Below are positions 39,419 to 53,360 of a stretch of DNA of 64,000 bases, piece after piece. Numbering within the stretch: position 1 is the stretch's first letter; each line of letters starts with the position of its first letter. The notes beneath the pieces were generated by a model, which was given only the letters and a program-made list of their open reading frames with translations, was not told the origin of the DNA and did no database searches. The DNA is from Pithys albifrons albifrons (lineage: Eukaryota > Chordata > Aves > Passeriformes > Thamnophilidae): positions 16,798,561 through 16,862,560 of the forward strand of contig NC_092466.1 of the NCBI RefSeq assembly GCF_047495875.1. The letters are read 5' to 3'. Position numbers and translations under genes: made by a program.

Positions 39419-39540
39419 GACTTGGATATGTGGATGAACAGAGATGGCAAGAACTATGAATGGAAAGCGGCCAATACTGAGGAAGATGAAAGTCAATCAG
39501 TGGAAGAAAATAACAATGGGAACATTAATATCCTTTTGTG
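39419..39540 (+). other. Candidate terminal exon, unassigned
   Basis: After an acceptor-like TGCATGTAG, the frame reads DLDMWMNRDGKNYEWKAANT followed by an acidic Glu/Asn-rich stretch to TGA at 39540. A possible donor GTGAAA overlaps the stop. An alternative frame from the same acceptor stops after 12 codons. It is the most protein-like short frame in the 22-kb gap, but I cannot name it. A relic of CC2D2B, a neighbour of CCNJ in human, is conceivable but unproven. Confidence 0.25.
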
Positions 39541-41004
39541 AAAAGCCATAAAAATGAACACTCTAAAAAATGGGCTAAGAGTGGAGCTCTTAACATGATT
39601 CAATACCAAGATTTTCTGAAGTGCAAGGAAGCTTTGCACTTGCATTTCCAGAGTCGGTGTATTTCATCCTATCATCTGAGTTCGCTATTAGAAAAAAAAC
39701 GCCACTTCAATCACCCTTCACTCATCTATGCACCTACTACAATGTCCTTGAGTGTCATGGACTTTTTCTTCCCATTTACTGAACACACAGGAAATTGTTC
39801 TAAATTATCCCTATCAATGGAAACAGGCTTATTGCAGCCAGACAACTACTGTTCTGTACTTCTAAAGCAGATTAATTTCTTCAGTTCTCCCCATGTCTTT
39901 ATTTCAGCGAAATTTTTAAAATCTTGTAGTGAATTATGATAAACACACAGAAATCTAAGCATAATATTTTAATTATTGTTGTTTCCAGATTAAAACCTCC
40001 TGTTCTTAGAGGATTGTCTGAAATCCCCCTAGCATCAACAAAAAATTATTGAGCAGGGTTTGTGATCTCCAGCTCCTGCCTTGAAAAAAGGAGGTGCTTC
40101 ATGATCACGATAACTAAAAGAACTCCATCAAGCAGAAAGAGTAAAAGAGACAAAACTGCCTTGTTATTACCTAAGACCCATAGAAATACAAAATGGCTGT
40201 TAAACAAGGTGACTGGAGAAAGAAGGGATGAGCTATTAGTCCAGCTTTCCTTAGCACTGAATAACTACTGTTATCACTCTGAAACAGAAGGCCTCTGTAC
40301 TGCTTGCCTGGTTCTCTTCTCAAAAAGAACTTCCACTTCCACTGTGGCCAGCCTGGGTGCAATTCTATCTTGCAGGGTCCAGTTTATTGCTCAAATAAGA
40401 ATCTTGAAGTAGGCAAAACAATAGTCATGACAACCATAGCCATCCCCTTACTTCATGTAACAGTCCCCCTCTACCTCTTTACCCCTTTCCACTGGAGAAG
40501 AGCTGAAGAGTCCAATCAAACCCCAGACAGAAACAGCTCACTAACCTAAAAGATTCCTAAAGAGAGGGTTTTCCCAGGAATGTTAGCCAAGCCAGTGAAA
40601 ACACATGAACTTCACCATCTAGACGCTGAAGATGTTGAAGCATCTGTTGGTCTTCATCTCTTAACACACCAAAATCTATGGCTGGGAACTCTTGAATTTT
40701 CAGTTGGTTTGTTTCTGATCATCTGTTTTGCAACCAAGTGGTACTTGGTCCCCTGCAGTCAGCTGCTTGCTTGCTACATTAGGCTCTTGCTCCGCGAAGG
40801 TAGACATCCATTGAGAGAGGATGGGAATAAAAACAAGCCAGAAAGACAACTTCCCTCCTGTCTTTCAATTCTCGTTTGGAAGCACAGCAGAATCATACAG
40901 AGCACAGGGTTGACCAGTGAGCGCAGCAACAGCCACACTGTTACACCAGCTCAAGATTTATCAGGGCTCAGAGGTCCACAAAACATTGGACAATTTCATT
41001 GCAG

Positions 41005-41095
41005 CAATGGCAAATGGAGCCTTAGAGAGATTAAATGACCCACTCTCGGTCAGGTAAGTGGTATCTTGCAAAGCTAACACGTAAATCCAAACCAT
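41005..41095 (-). mobile_element. MIR SINE relic (- orientation)
   Basis: In reverse complement, the segments CTTAGAGAGATTAAATGACC, GGTAAGTGG and ACGTAAATCCAAACC line up with the MIR 3' half (gaggttaagtgacttgccc, tagtaagtgg and ggattcaaacc) in order and spacing. Confidence 0.6.
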
Positions 41096-41179
41096 CAATT
41101 TACCAGTTTAACACGTTAATAACCAGTCGCTCTTTTTCAGCCTTTTTGCAAGTTTGTACCTGAGAGGGGGTATAGAGCT

Positions 41180-41752
41180 GTAAAGTTTTGTCCCGTTTTC
41201 TCCAGTGTCCTTCAGTCTTTTCCAGTCTTGTGCATAGAGGTTGCAGTCAAGACTATCCTGAGGGCTTGCAGATTTTGAGGAGCAGGTTTGGTACAGGCAG
41301 CTGGGTGTGCAAGATGCACGTGGAGCAGTGGGCGGTGGGAGCCCCAGGCAAGAGGCCGTGAACTGCCTCCCTTTGGATAACAAAGGACGAGGGTCCTGTG
41401 GCTCCGCCAGGGGACTGGACACCCCGATACAGCGGGAGCCCCTGGCCCCCAACTTTCGGGTGCATAGATTGTAAGGACATAAAAACCCCAGGGGTCCTCC
41501 TTGGAGGCTCAGTCTCGAGCTATTACTCTGTTGTTGAGCCAAGATTAAACTATTTTAAGATTCCAAGGGTCTGAGAGACTGCTGTGGGAAGGCTGGGGTA
41601 GAGCCGATGAGAAAACCTGATTTGCCTGTGAGTGTGGTGAGCGCAGGGCGTCAGAACCTCCCTGAAGCTGCCGCTACTAGGGCGTCTTGGTGCCAGCTCA
41701 GAGGACTGAGCGGCTTCTGGATGGGCGGACCCAAAACTTTCCTTAACACAGA
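41180..41752 (+). mobile_element. Probable solo LTR / endogenous retrovirus LTR fragment
   Basis: GC-rich island in AT-rich DNA with LTR-like organisation: a TATA-like CATAAAAACC at about 41479, then a compact leader-like stretch and an ATTAAA poly(A)-like signal near 41545. No gag, pol or env reading frame flanks it, and the open frames are short shadows. The boundaries are approximate. I could not fix TG...CA ends with a matching target-site duplication, so the family and even the LTR identity are inferred. Confidence 0.42.
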
Positions 41753-43212
41753 TACATATTTTGGTGTACACTTAAAGAAAGATACTTAGTACAGGCTTTC
41801 CATATAAAGAGCAAATGGAGGTTTCAACTCTCCAAACACCAGTAAATTCTACACCAAGTCATCTCAGGCAGAACATAGCTATGTCAACAGTCAGGACAGA
41901 GCAACATCATTAAAAAACGTGTCTTGTGTGGCCATCCAACCTCAAGCTGGAGCTCTGAGATGAACAGAAAGGACTCCACTTATTACGAATTTCCTTCAAC
42001 TTAATCTTTTGGCTACACAGTGTTTTCATAGGAGTGTTTTCTATATATACACACCTACACTTGCATACCTAAAGCTTTTTTCCTCCATTTATAGAGATTT
42101 AAGATCCAAATGCTGAAAATGTAGTGAAAGCATTTCACTGTAAGTAGTTATCACAAGTAAATAAATCAAAGACCATAGAGATACATTTGACAAAGAGTAG
42201 GAGGAAACCATGCAGAATTTTCCTTCAAAGAGTATAGTCATGCTGAAGAGCAAGTTCAGACTAGTTTGCAGACAGTAATAAGAAAATCCAATGGGTTCAT
42301 CTCGATTTATTCTGAATAAGAAGCCAGTGAGTGATTTTTCATTTTCCATGACAGTGAAAAGTTTCCTACCCCAACATGAGGCATCTGCCTACACCGTCCT
42401 CTCACAGGGAGAAAGAAGAGGGGAGGGTACAGGAGACATCCGAGCCCTGTTAGAAGGGATTTCTCACCTCCCTGAACACTGTACATTACCCGTGTCATTC
42501 CTGTCAAATTTTTGCTTCCCACGGTTCCTTTCCTCTCAGGATTTCGTTATTATTAATGTGGTGGCACCTGTGGCTCTCCTGCCTTCAGGCAGAGCAGGTG
42601 CAGAAGGAAAAGGGGCAAGCTAAAGTGCTGGCCCGCGGGTGCCAGGCTTCATCTCTGATCCTGGTGGTCCCTCTAGAGGTAAAACAGTAGTGCTGTTTCC
42701 AAATCTGCTTATCCACAGATACTCCTGCCGAGTTGGCAAACAGGGATAAGAGTGAGTTCTGAGAAGCTGGCACGTACCCAAGGAGGTCTCATGCTCAGAT
42801 CCAGCTGCTACAAATTACCAGGTTGTAGTACACATCAAGTTGCACCAACTTAACATACCCATCAGCTAAGCATGGGCTCCGCTGCTGCACCCAGCCCTGC
42901 CTCGCTCCCAGCTCCTTAAACACTGAGGCCGAGGACTTCAATATACTAAGAATGATTATGCCTGACAGGTTATTTATTTCTTCTTTCACATGTTCATCTC
43001 TTTCCCCTCCAGCATTCGTGTCTTCATTGTCAGAAACTGAAGGGAAAACTAATAACATTTAAGTGAGGACTGTTAGGTGGATGAAAAAATTACATTATTT
43101 ACACTTACTCACTTTTTTGTATCATCTAACTTCAGTCATGCTCAGGAAAAATATCCAAGTGTTACTGATGAAAAAAAATATGCCTGTGTGTGTATTTATA
43201 TGTACTTATCTA

Positions 43213-43246
43213 TACACATACACACACACACATATATATATATAAA
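43213..43246. repeat. Compound (CA)n(TA)n microsatellite
   Basis: CA dinucleotide run passing directly into a TA run. Confidence 0.95.
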
Positions 43247-43390
43247 AGGAACATTGAATCTTTTGCTTCCTTCTCACAGTGATTACACATTGATCACAAC
43301 AAGCTCCTCGAGACAAAAGAGCCACAAAAGGTCTTTGTCTGATTGCTCTGCTGCCAATCGACAGCATTTCACAGTCTGGATGCCCAATTT

Positions 43391-43417
43391 CACACACACA
43401 CACAGACACACACACAA
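43391..43417. repeat. (CA)n microsatellite, interrupted
   Basis: CA run with a single CAGA interruption, 145 bases after the compound array. Confidence 0.95.
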
Positions 43418-46400
43418 ATACCTTTGCCTTCTGCTCTGCAGTTGCACACAGTCAATGGAGCCCTAAGCCACCAGTTTGTCACTTACTGTTACCAGATGAA
43501 CTGTGTGGTTCCAATCAGCAGGGTGCCCAAGGGAGTTGCACAGATTTTGTCACTGCATTTCAGGGGAGCTGAGCTGTATCCTCAGTGAAAAGTTCAGAAA
43601 AAAATGTACACATGCAAACCTGGAAGCCAGAGCTGACACAAGCCTGAGAGTGGTGCCTTGCACTGTGTCTGCCGAGGCTGTGGCAATCTATCTGGGAGTG
43701 CAGCTGCTTAGTCACAGGCTGTGTTACTCCAAACCTGAGTCTTTGCTATCAGCTCTAGTTTCTCACCATAGCCCTTCACTAGATCCCTACCAATCTAAGC
43801 ATCATGTGAGATTTTCCAGGATACCTGTTCTGGGGTGAGACATTGATATCAGCCTTCTCAAACCAGTATATGATTCATTATCTAGAAAAATCAAATATTT
43901 GTTCACCTCCATCTACTAGATAAAATCATAAAAAAACAGAAAATTCTACAGCACCCTTTAGCGGAAGTGACTACAATGGCACACATAGGATGTCTACAAA
44001 TGTCAGGGTGGTTCTGTATCTAGAATGACAGAAGATTCAAGAATCTACTAATTCTCTCATATATGAAGATAATCCTGAATCTAAGGCACTCTCAGGCATT
44101 CTCAGAGTTGAAATTACTTTCATCTGTGAACACTTACTTATTTCTGTTTCTTTTACAATAGCACTGTGCATAGTGTAATTCTATTTCAAGTGAAGTACTT
44201 CAAAATACTTTGCACACAAGTAAACCTCAGCACACAGAAGGCACCTGGCTTTTCTTTTACACTGGAGGAAGTAGTTTCAAATTACACTGCATTATCAAGA
44301 ACCTGCAAATGACCTGTAATCTGTCATAGCTTCATATTCAGTAACTCCAAGCTGAGCATCAGAACTTAAATCCCTATGAAGCACACAAAAATTTGTGGGC
44401 ATGTGGCAGTCCACATCAAATTGCTGTGAAATAAAAGCTGCCTGCTTTTGCTGTTCTCTCTTTATTCTCATTGCAAAATTACAGTAAGACTGATTGACTT
44501 TGTTTTCTGCATGAAACATCTTCAAATGGTATTTGAAACCATTACCTGTACATATTAATCTACTCAACTACTTTTGCTAACAATATTCAATGCCAGCTTT
44601 TAAAATGTGTGGAAAAGGCTTTTTCTAGACACACACTTCAAAAGGTAGGAATAAACCTGCAGCTATCAATAATTAGGGAGAGGGCTTGAGATTTGTTTGT
44701 TGGTTTTAATATATTGCTCTTTTTCCCATTTAAACCAGGATGTTCTGTCAATACTACTAAAAATCAACATCGTTAGATACTATTAGAAAATTAGAAGGCA
44801 AGCAGCAGTGCTAGATTTGACAGCTCCATAAACAGAAGCATTTCATTATCAAGAAAAGGGCCATGGCAAGTCGAGCAAATTTCAGCCCAGAGCCTTCATC
44901 ATTCTTGGCCAGGGTTTCATGAGTAGAAATCACAACAGTTCCCACAGCTATTCCTATCTATGCTCTTCTTAAATACTGGTCCTCAAAGTATGCAGGATCA
45001 TAATATTCTCCTAAACCCATTTGCTTCATATTGCAAAAAGCTTGCAGGCAGTGGGACAGCGTTTGGGAATATACTGAGGGTGGAAGATGCACTAAAGCCA
45101 CACTAAGGCAAGCAGCATCCTTTGGGCTTCCAAAGAGCTTCTCTTCCAGTGTCAGGTGGGACACACTGAGTGACCTGGCAATTAATGCAGTCTTTAAACC
45201 TTTTAAATAGCATGCATACACAATTATTCAGTCCTCTGTTTCTGAAGGAATTAATTTTCCTCGATTATGTCATTAATATACCAGGTAAATAAATTCTGTG
45301 AGATAGAGGGACAGTCTCTCAGATTACAGCTATTCCAACAACTGGGAACAGGAATGGTACCAGAACAGTTTCTGGTGCCTGTGGTACTGAAAATTATAAA
45401 TTATTCATTAAAGAGTGTCCAGGTTTGACAACTAAGAACGGCTTCTCAGTATCAAAACTCCAGCTGACTCCAGTGGAAACCAAATGAAGCTGTTGCAGTA
45501 ACTACATCAGATTTAAAAATCTGGATTATGCGTAGCCCTCAATTAAACCTTGGTGATTATATGCTTATGACATGTTTAAATTATGCTAATACAGTCTTTG
45601 AATGCTTTATTAATTCCACTGAGCAACCTGGCAGTTTCCCAGCTGGTTGGAAGCAGGTCAAAGCTGGGGGATGTTTTCAGGGCAGGCCCCTGCCAGACAT
45701 GAGTAATTACCCTGGAATCTTACTCCTGAGAACTCTTTCTACATTATGGGAAAAATAGGCTACATTAAACTGCCTTTTCCAAATTGACATTTTCTCTTCA
45801 TACCTGACTCTTAGTTAAGTAAGTAGTTTAGGTGGTCATGAGAAAACCTTGGTTGTAATTTTACCATTTATTCCTCTATTTCAGGAAGAAGCTAAAAATA
45901 GAAAGACAATACAAAAGCTGTGTTCCTCTGCAATGTTGCTCAGTTCATCCAGCTGCTCCTCATTATACAGATCAATAAAACAGTGATGATTCCATGACAC
46001 TATAAAATTAATCTCGATACACATATATAGATTTATGTTGCAAATAATCCAAATTTGAAAATAGCTGAAAATAGGTGTGGGCAGTGCATATACAACTTCC
46101 ACTACATCCACGTATCCACTTTTCCTACTTTGTGATCCATGAAGATTTCTCTGATCCTATGTTTCTGGCTTGCTCCTTCATTTTCTCTGCCTAAAGTATG
46201 CCTTAAGAAGTGAAATGTACATTGCTATTAATAAATTTTATACTATGACTTCAGTAGCTTCATGAGAAACATAAAATTCCAGTCAATGGTGATGGGGACA
46301 GCAAAACAACATTTCTTCTGTTTTAAGGAGGATTTTGTAGCTATGCTGGAGAGCTTTGTCAATTAGTTTTGTGTTCTGCAACCTCAGGAGTATTTCACTG

Positions 46401-49400
46401 CTTGCCCTCATTTAACTGCAGACCATTAATCAGTCAAAAATGTATATTTTGGCTTTGGAAAGTACTCACAAACCACTAGAGAAAGGCCATGAAATAATAT
46501 TTAGTATGACCTAACCTGAACTCAGAACCAAACCCAATAGATTCTTTTATTACTTCTCCTGTGTTTTCAGTTTGAATTCAGTCAATCTGTATTATGTTTC
46601 CACACAGTCAAGCTCAAGCAACATGGATGACATTTTATCTTTTTTAAATGATTTCAGTTTTCAATGTCCTCCATTAATCGTAAAAAAAAAAATAAAAATT
46701 AAAAAAATCAAAGCTTTCACTGTCTTTTTGCTTTTAGTAGCTACTTTAATAGTTATTCCATCGTATGTACTCTGCCACATCATGTTACTCTGATTTCATT
46801 TTAGCATTTAGGTGAGCAAGATTTGCAGGATTTGCATGCAGTGATTGCATGGCATGACTGTCACTCAGTTACTTGGGGCAGAGCTCACTTTTTACAGAGC
46901 AAGGAAGTGAAACTCAAACACTGAGGACATATATGTTTTATCCATAGGTAAGACCAGGCTTCCATAGGCACCAATACCAGATCTCTGTGCTGTTGGATGA
47001 ACCAGCAGCAGAAATTTGATCAATAGCAGGATCTATACAGATCACATTTAGATGTGATTTCAATAGTAAGAATATAAATTATGCAGCTTATACTGGCTTT
47101 ATAATTTAGTATATAATATATATACTGGCCTTCAGAGTCTATCAAAGGATAAGTGATTCCTGTTCTTGTATAAGGTAAATGTAGTACTAAGCAATTAACA
47201 GCACAATCATAACCTAATTAAGTGTTTTAGACAAAGGTGAACTATCAGAGAAACTTTATGCTAGATCAAAGCTTTGGTCATAAAGCAACATTGTTAAACC
47301 ACTTGTAGAAATCCAAAAGTTGAACTTAATATTTTGTTAAGCTACAACTCAGATTAAATGCAAGTAAAATGTGGATGAGTTGGGGTTTTTTTATGCACTT
47401 CTAGGTCATCACCATGGAAATGCTTATCTGAAATTCTTAACACATAGTCAAGCAATAAAACCTAACTGTGGGAAAAGTCAGTCTAATCTGACATCTTTTT
47501 GCCCCTCCACATTTAGTCCCTGTGATCTAACTCACATGTTGGTCTAGCAGGGAACATATGATGGTGTTTGAAGAACCAGCTTTTCCATGGTGACCCCATG
47601 GAAACATATCAATGTTTGAGCACTGATTTGAATATCAGTCTCTAAAAACTTACCAGTTCATGGTCAATGCAATTAATCACCTACTTCTGCTCTTCTCCAG
47701 CTCCATCCCAGCATAAGCCTCCATCCCTGATAAATTATCTGCGGCCACATATTCACACCAACACTGCTGAGATTAATTGCCTTTCACTTTTTGCAGTCCA
47801 GAGCTCTTGCTTCTCTACAGCACCATGTAGACACAAAAAACCAGTTTTGAGTATGTAAACACCCTGACACATGTTCAGGATAACTTTAAATGGCACTGTT
47901 ATGTTCATAAAACCTTTAAAAGATTATTAGAACTCAGTTCAATTCAATTCTGATGGTTATTTACCAAAAAAACCAGAAACCAACAACAATATCACTTGGG
48001 TTTTACAAGGAAGTAAACGCAGTAAATGACAAACTGCAGATATGGCAAACTCAAAAGAATTCTACAAGAATTTTCAAGCAAAGAGTAATTTACAAATTGT
48101 AACATCCACAAAACACCCAGCCATATAAATCAACTTATTTCTTACAAGCAGTACTTACTGTAATCATAGTCACATACTCAGCAAAGTAATGACTCAAAGA
48201 TTGACTTTTGCCATCTGTTTTGAAATTGTTAGACCACCACTTAAAGAAAAAACACAAGCTGACATTTCATAAGACTGAGGCTATTAGTGAGAGAAGAAAC
48301 ATGAAGTGTTAGCTTGTTTTCTTGCCAAAGAGAATCTTGTACAAATTTAAAGTATGGTGCTGCATGAGTGTTTCACATACACTGTTTATTTACCATACTG
48401 ATATCTCTAATTTCAGTCTGGGATTTGTACTGGTTTTTGATATGCTGTGTTTTGCACTCAAATTGCTAAGCAAACATGAATTCATGTTGCCAAGAGCACA
48501 AAAGGGATGGTTCTTACACCTTGTCCTTCAAAGTAATTCTGGAAAGGGACAGGAAAATGAATATATGACTTTATTAGAAGTCGTGCACATGATCATGGCA
48601 GTGGGCAAAGCAACTAAACAGAGCCCACAGATGCACACTGACTCTTGACAGCATTTTTTCTCCACGTCTGAGGTTGATTAAGGTGCAGAATGAGCAATAC
48701 CTCACCAGCTCCTCTCATCTCTTACACAGTGATGATGGAGATTGCCCTTCTTCTAGAGGAGAATCTATCTTCATATTGCCTCTTTTCTTATTGTTAGAGA
48801 GGCAGGTAGTGCTGATTAATTTCAATAGAAAAATTACCTCCTCCCAGGAGGTGTTAACTACCTGTTAAGGGCACAGCTTTTATACATCTGTGTATGTGTT
48901 CATCAAACAGTCCCAGAAACCCTAATGCAAAATGGGGACATGGTTTCACACGTGGATACCACTGGCAAGGAGCTGTGAAACCAAACAGCTCGGGTTCCTT
49001 TCAGCCTTCCATGCAGATGTCCTTTCAATGGATTGTTCATTTAACGTGCTTGTTAAACCAGCCATCACAGTGCTTTTACAGATACCCACACTGATGTACA
49101 TTTCTCTCTTTTTAATAACGCAGTGTGTGTAATGAGTCAATGCAAGTACTGAAAATAAACAGTACTGACTCAAGTCTATTAAAACATGCCTCAGCTAAAT
49201 GTGTTGTGTCTGGGTAATTATACACTAAATAGCATAAGACATTAGGAAGTAGAAGGGAAGGCCTACTTGTCCATGAAGCTCAAGAAAGGTACATCGCAGC
49301 TTCTAACAGACAAAAGGATTAACCTTGTGGTACTCTGCCTGGGCTGGCTTCTAATTCAGCAGCCCCAGATATTGTATAAAATAATAAAAAAACCTTTGAT

Positions 49401-51838
49401 GGACTGTAAGTCCAGAGAAGGAACAGGCCACTTTGCCCTCCTTAAATTCTGTGGATATAACTAAGATCAAAACATGTTTGACAGTAACAACAGCATGTTA
49501 CTAACTGCTCCATCCCTCCACTCCTAAACTAACTGCACAACAAAGAACTTTTACTAAATTCCTGTTAAATGAACTGAAGCCTTTCAAGCAGGAACTACAT
49601 TTGCTTTAAATGCAAAATTCCTCCCGTCTCTTTAGTTACTGACAAGTAAGAGTGTAACTTACAGACAAGAACCATCCCTCAGTACAAGTTATATCCACCA
49701 ACACTCTTCCACTTACATGAATGCTTCCTTCATCCAGCACATTATCAAAAACATATACATAGCCTAATGCTAAATAAACCATTCATGGGCACATATTTTT
49801 ATAGTAGCTTCCCAGAAGAGGGGAAAACACTTAAAGCCAAATTGTTCACTAAAATGCTTCACCGAAAGCATGTATCGCTCAGGCCAGAACATTCTCAGAT
49901 GCTTTCTCTCTTAATAGCCATATTAATATCTAAAGTGGACTGTTCCAAAGGATTTGAAACTATTTAACAGCTCAGTTCAAATCTATTAATCACATTTCAG
50001 TAGCTATTTCGAGAATCCAAATCCCCAGATAACTTTGAAAATCTTACCCACAGGTACCTTTAGCATTCAATACAGGTCTACAAATACAACCCCAGAGTAC
50101 TTTCTGTCGGAGACTGCCCTCGTTAATGCTTCTGAAGTGTTACGACTTTTTACAAACATGGCACATTTCATCTACCATCATGCTGCAAAAGAGCTCTGTG
50201 AGCAATAACAGTCCTGTCTTCAGGGTAATTCATTTCCTTTAATTAAATGCCCTTGAAATAGTACCACTATGAATGTCATCAGATACAGCCTTTGTTTGAA
50301 AACAAGATGAACAAGGACACAACGAAAGCAGAGTTAACTTTCTCAGCACCAACAAACTCAGGAAATAAGTTTGGACAATTTTTTTAATAATTCTTAGTTC
50401 TATGAAACTGACATTCTATTATATTATAACTCAAAAAATGCAGTCCTTCAAAAATACCTTCCAAGGAATTACCATCTCTTTATTCAGATGAGAATGACCA
50501 AGAAGCAACAAAACGAAAACCAACAAACAAAGCCGCAATTAACATAGTAATTGAGCTGTTGTTTAACTATTTCTTTCAGTGCTACGTCACCCCAGAATCT
50601 ACCTACTATGCTGGGCACTGCTTAAGTCGCTGAAGCGTTTGATGCATCTCGTTTTGCCAATCAGGACAAATCCAAACTTCAGAGATGTATCTTACGACAA
50701 TGGGAACAGAAGTAGAACAGCGTGTCAGTCTTGAGAAACTGTTGTGCTCTGTGGCTGATGTACCATCAAATCTAAGAACAATATACCAGAAACGGAGCCT
50801 TTTATATTAGGAGGGGGAAACATGTTCTAATGTAGAAAGGTGCTGTTTTGCAGGATCAGAACATCTGCTGTACTTGGCAATTACTTCCGAGTTCTTAATT
50901 TGTATTTTAAAAGCCACATTTCTTTTTCCACAGGCCAAGAAGAACCACCAGGAAAACTAAGGGAGAAAGAAGCAGTTTAAACCATGCATCAACTCCCGAG
51001 ATACAGATCTAACCTCCCTGTAACTACAAAGAGAAGCCAGCTCACCCACCATGTCTGAAACTGTGTTAGGACTGCAACTTGTGAATTACAGGTCCATAAA
51101 TTATAACACTTCAGCAACATCCTCTTTAGAACATTCCACAAAAATGATACAGGCATTTCAGTTCAGATTTCACAGGTTACATTCTAGCCTGTTTTGGATG
51201 CAGTACAGGGTAATAATTTTTCATGGTAAGTTCCAAGAATAGCAGAGTTTCTTCCTACATGGCACCTTTTCAAAGCACAGACAGCAGCTCTCAAAGCCAG
51301 TTTCATTCCCTCGCCCTCCCTCCCCCGAACATACGTATTTGCTTAGGTGATCCAGGGTCACTTAAAGAAAGAGGATAACAATTTCAAAATGGTTTCATAA
51401 CATTTAATTGTTTTCTGTTCTCTCAGGTTCCATATACCATACGTGTTTCACACTTTTGGTTTCTCGCTAATGAAAAGTTAAGTACGACATGTTTAATAAT
51501 CTCTGTTTATTCAAAGGACTCACTGAGTTGGTTTTAGTTCTGTCCTGACTTACACACAGAGGATTAAGGTAGGAATACTTAGAACACTGCATGCACCCTT
51601 GACCACTAAAAGTAGATAAAATCTGGACCAGTTAAAAAAATACTACTGGTTAGTACTTTTAGAGTTGACATTGCAAGAAGCTGTATTAACCTATTCTTGT
51701 GACAGTTGTGCTGCTATTCCCATTCCCATTTAACCCCCTAAACTGTGATCTTACAAACTCTGAAAACAATCAGCCTCAGTTTGGCACTCCAAGGCTGTTC
51801 TCAAACCTTCCAGCTGGGGCTAAAGAGGAAACCCAGGT

Positions 51839-52165
51839 CATAGAATACCAAGTTGGAAGGGGAGCTCCAGGATCATCTGGTCCAAACTTTCTTGGCAAAA
51901 GCACGGTCCGGATGGCTCAGCACCCTGTCCAATTGAATCCTCAAAGTGTCCAACGTTGGGGAATCCACCCCTTCCCTGAGGAGATTATTCCAATGGCTGA
52001 TTGTTAACTGCTGATAAGATGGATGCTTCCTGCAGATAACAACCTGCCTGTACTTAAGTGCTTTGGCTTTTTCAATAGGATGATTTTCTGAATGTCTCCA
52101 AGATAACAAAAATGCACCCCAGGAGCAATCCTGGCCTTGGGGAGGATGAAAAGCAGACACACGTG
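51839..52165 (-). mobile_element. CR1 LINE, 3' fragment
   Basis: In reverse complement orientation: TCATAGAATACCAAGTTGGAAGG (CR1 3' terminus) at 51839, AGGATCATCTGGTCCAAAC, CTCAGCACCCTGTCCAATTG, AAGTGTCCAACGTTGGGGAATCCACC and GGAGATTATTCCAATGGCTG in the expected order. It is a different, older-looking CR1 subfamily from the one in the BLNK intron. Confidence 0.85.
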
Positions 52166-53360
52166 TAACTGTTCACAAGACCACCAACTCAATTAACTGG
52201 TTGTAATGGGAACTTGGAAAAAATATCTGGAATAGGTAGTTCCACAGCTCACTCAAGTGGCAAGCAACAGCGACAGAATTGTCTCAATTATATATAAATG
52301 AACTGGCTCTCGGAGTACACAGGCTTATCAGGATGGGGTTTCCTATCCCAGTCAATAAAGCGCGTGCGAGAAATAAGGCAGCAAGTATCTTTTTTTTTTC
52401 CTGCTTCACAGTTTAACAAGAGACTAATCCACACGGTGTTTAAAAGTTTTGAAGGGGGGCAACACTGCTAATAGTAAAAAGAGTAGAAACATCACTTCCC
52501 TGTTTCGGCCCATTGAACCATGTTTTTAGCACGTTGGTGTTTATTAGCTTCTGCTCTTCATGCAGGCAATACAGATAAAATACGCAGGCAATATGCAGAA
52601 AAAAACCCTTTCTTGCCTTTTTTCCTTCAGAAAACTATGTAGCATTTTATAACGACATCTGTCATGAATGGAAGCCTGTCCAAAAACGTGTCCTTAAAAA
52701 CAAGGGCTCCCACCTATGGCACACCTCCTCAAAGGGAAGGGACCGCTGCAGTCCATGGGACTACCCACTAGACACACACGCAGAAAGGAACAAGCTTTTA
52801 TAGTCCCCATTACAAGGTAATTAAACTGCTTATGCCAAAAAGTTGGTTTCCATTTTCTTAATTAAAAAAGTACCATGCGTGAGCCAAGGGTAGAAATGAA
52901 AAATTAAACATATTCCTTCAACAGAAATTGCATCCAAAGCACTTCTCCATAGCTTCGCATCACCTGTTGTACCAGGCTTTACATTCTCATTAGCTAGTTG
53001 TTTGGATATTAGGAAATTCAAACACCTAAAGCACTATGAAGCACTAGGAATTGTTTATAGTAAAGTTTTCGTAGCAGGAGGATACTGAAAAGCGGAAAGC
53101 ACGCAGAGGGGTTTCTGAGCAGAGCCGGTGCCGAGCCCGTCCTGCGGGAGTTCCGGCCAGCACCGGGCGGGTCGCGGGGCGGGTACGGGAAAAGCGCCCC
53201 TGGGGCTGCGCCGGCGGGGAACGAGCCGGGGGAGCCCCGGAGCTGCTGCGGCGCTGCCGGGCCGGGCCAGGCCAGGCCAGGGTGTGTGCGGGGAAAGGGC
53301 CGGGCGAGCGCCGCGGCCACAAAGTGCCAACCGCGCACAGCTGGGCCGGGCCGGGCGGGG

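Larger units (their letters stand above)
41753..51838. other. Intergenic, microsatellites only
   Basis: Ten kilobases of mostly AT-rich sequence. It holds two CA/TA microsatellites (43213-43246, 43391-43417), an A-rich run near 46680-46705 and many short chance ORFs. I saw no gene, RNA or clear transposon. A decayed MIR might exist near 46890-46930 but is not supportable by eye. Confidence 0.45.

Noticed and set aside
40580..41038. 152-codon + strand ORF with a hydrophobic stretch
   Set aside because: Its 3' end runs into an antisense MIR relic, it has no splice context or recognised domain, and its composition looks random.
41108..41542. 144-codon - strand ORF
   Set aside because: It lies within the GC-rich LTR-like block, and a second - frame is open too. 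No retroviral protein motif was seen.
44958..45221. 87-codon - strand ORF ending in a tyrosine-rich tail
   Set aside because: No recognised family, no splice signals, isolated in intergenic DNA.
46860..46960. Possible third MIR relic
   Set aside because: Only a vague likeness (a TTTACAG...GAAACTC...CTGAGG order). Too diverged to support by eye.
50932..50970. Acceptor-like tract followed by a very short open frame ending in TAA
   Set aside because: Only eight codons, no partner exon in phase nearby. Easily explained by chance.
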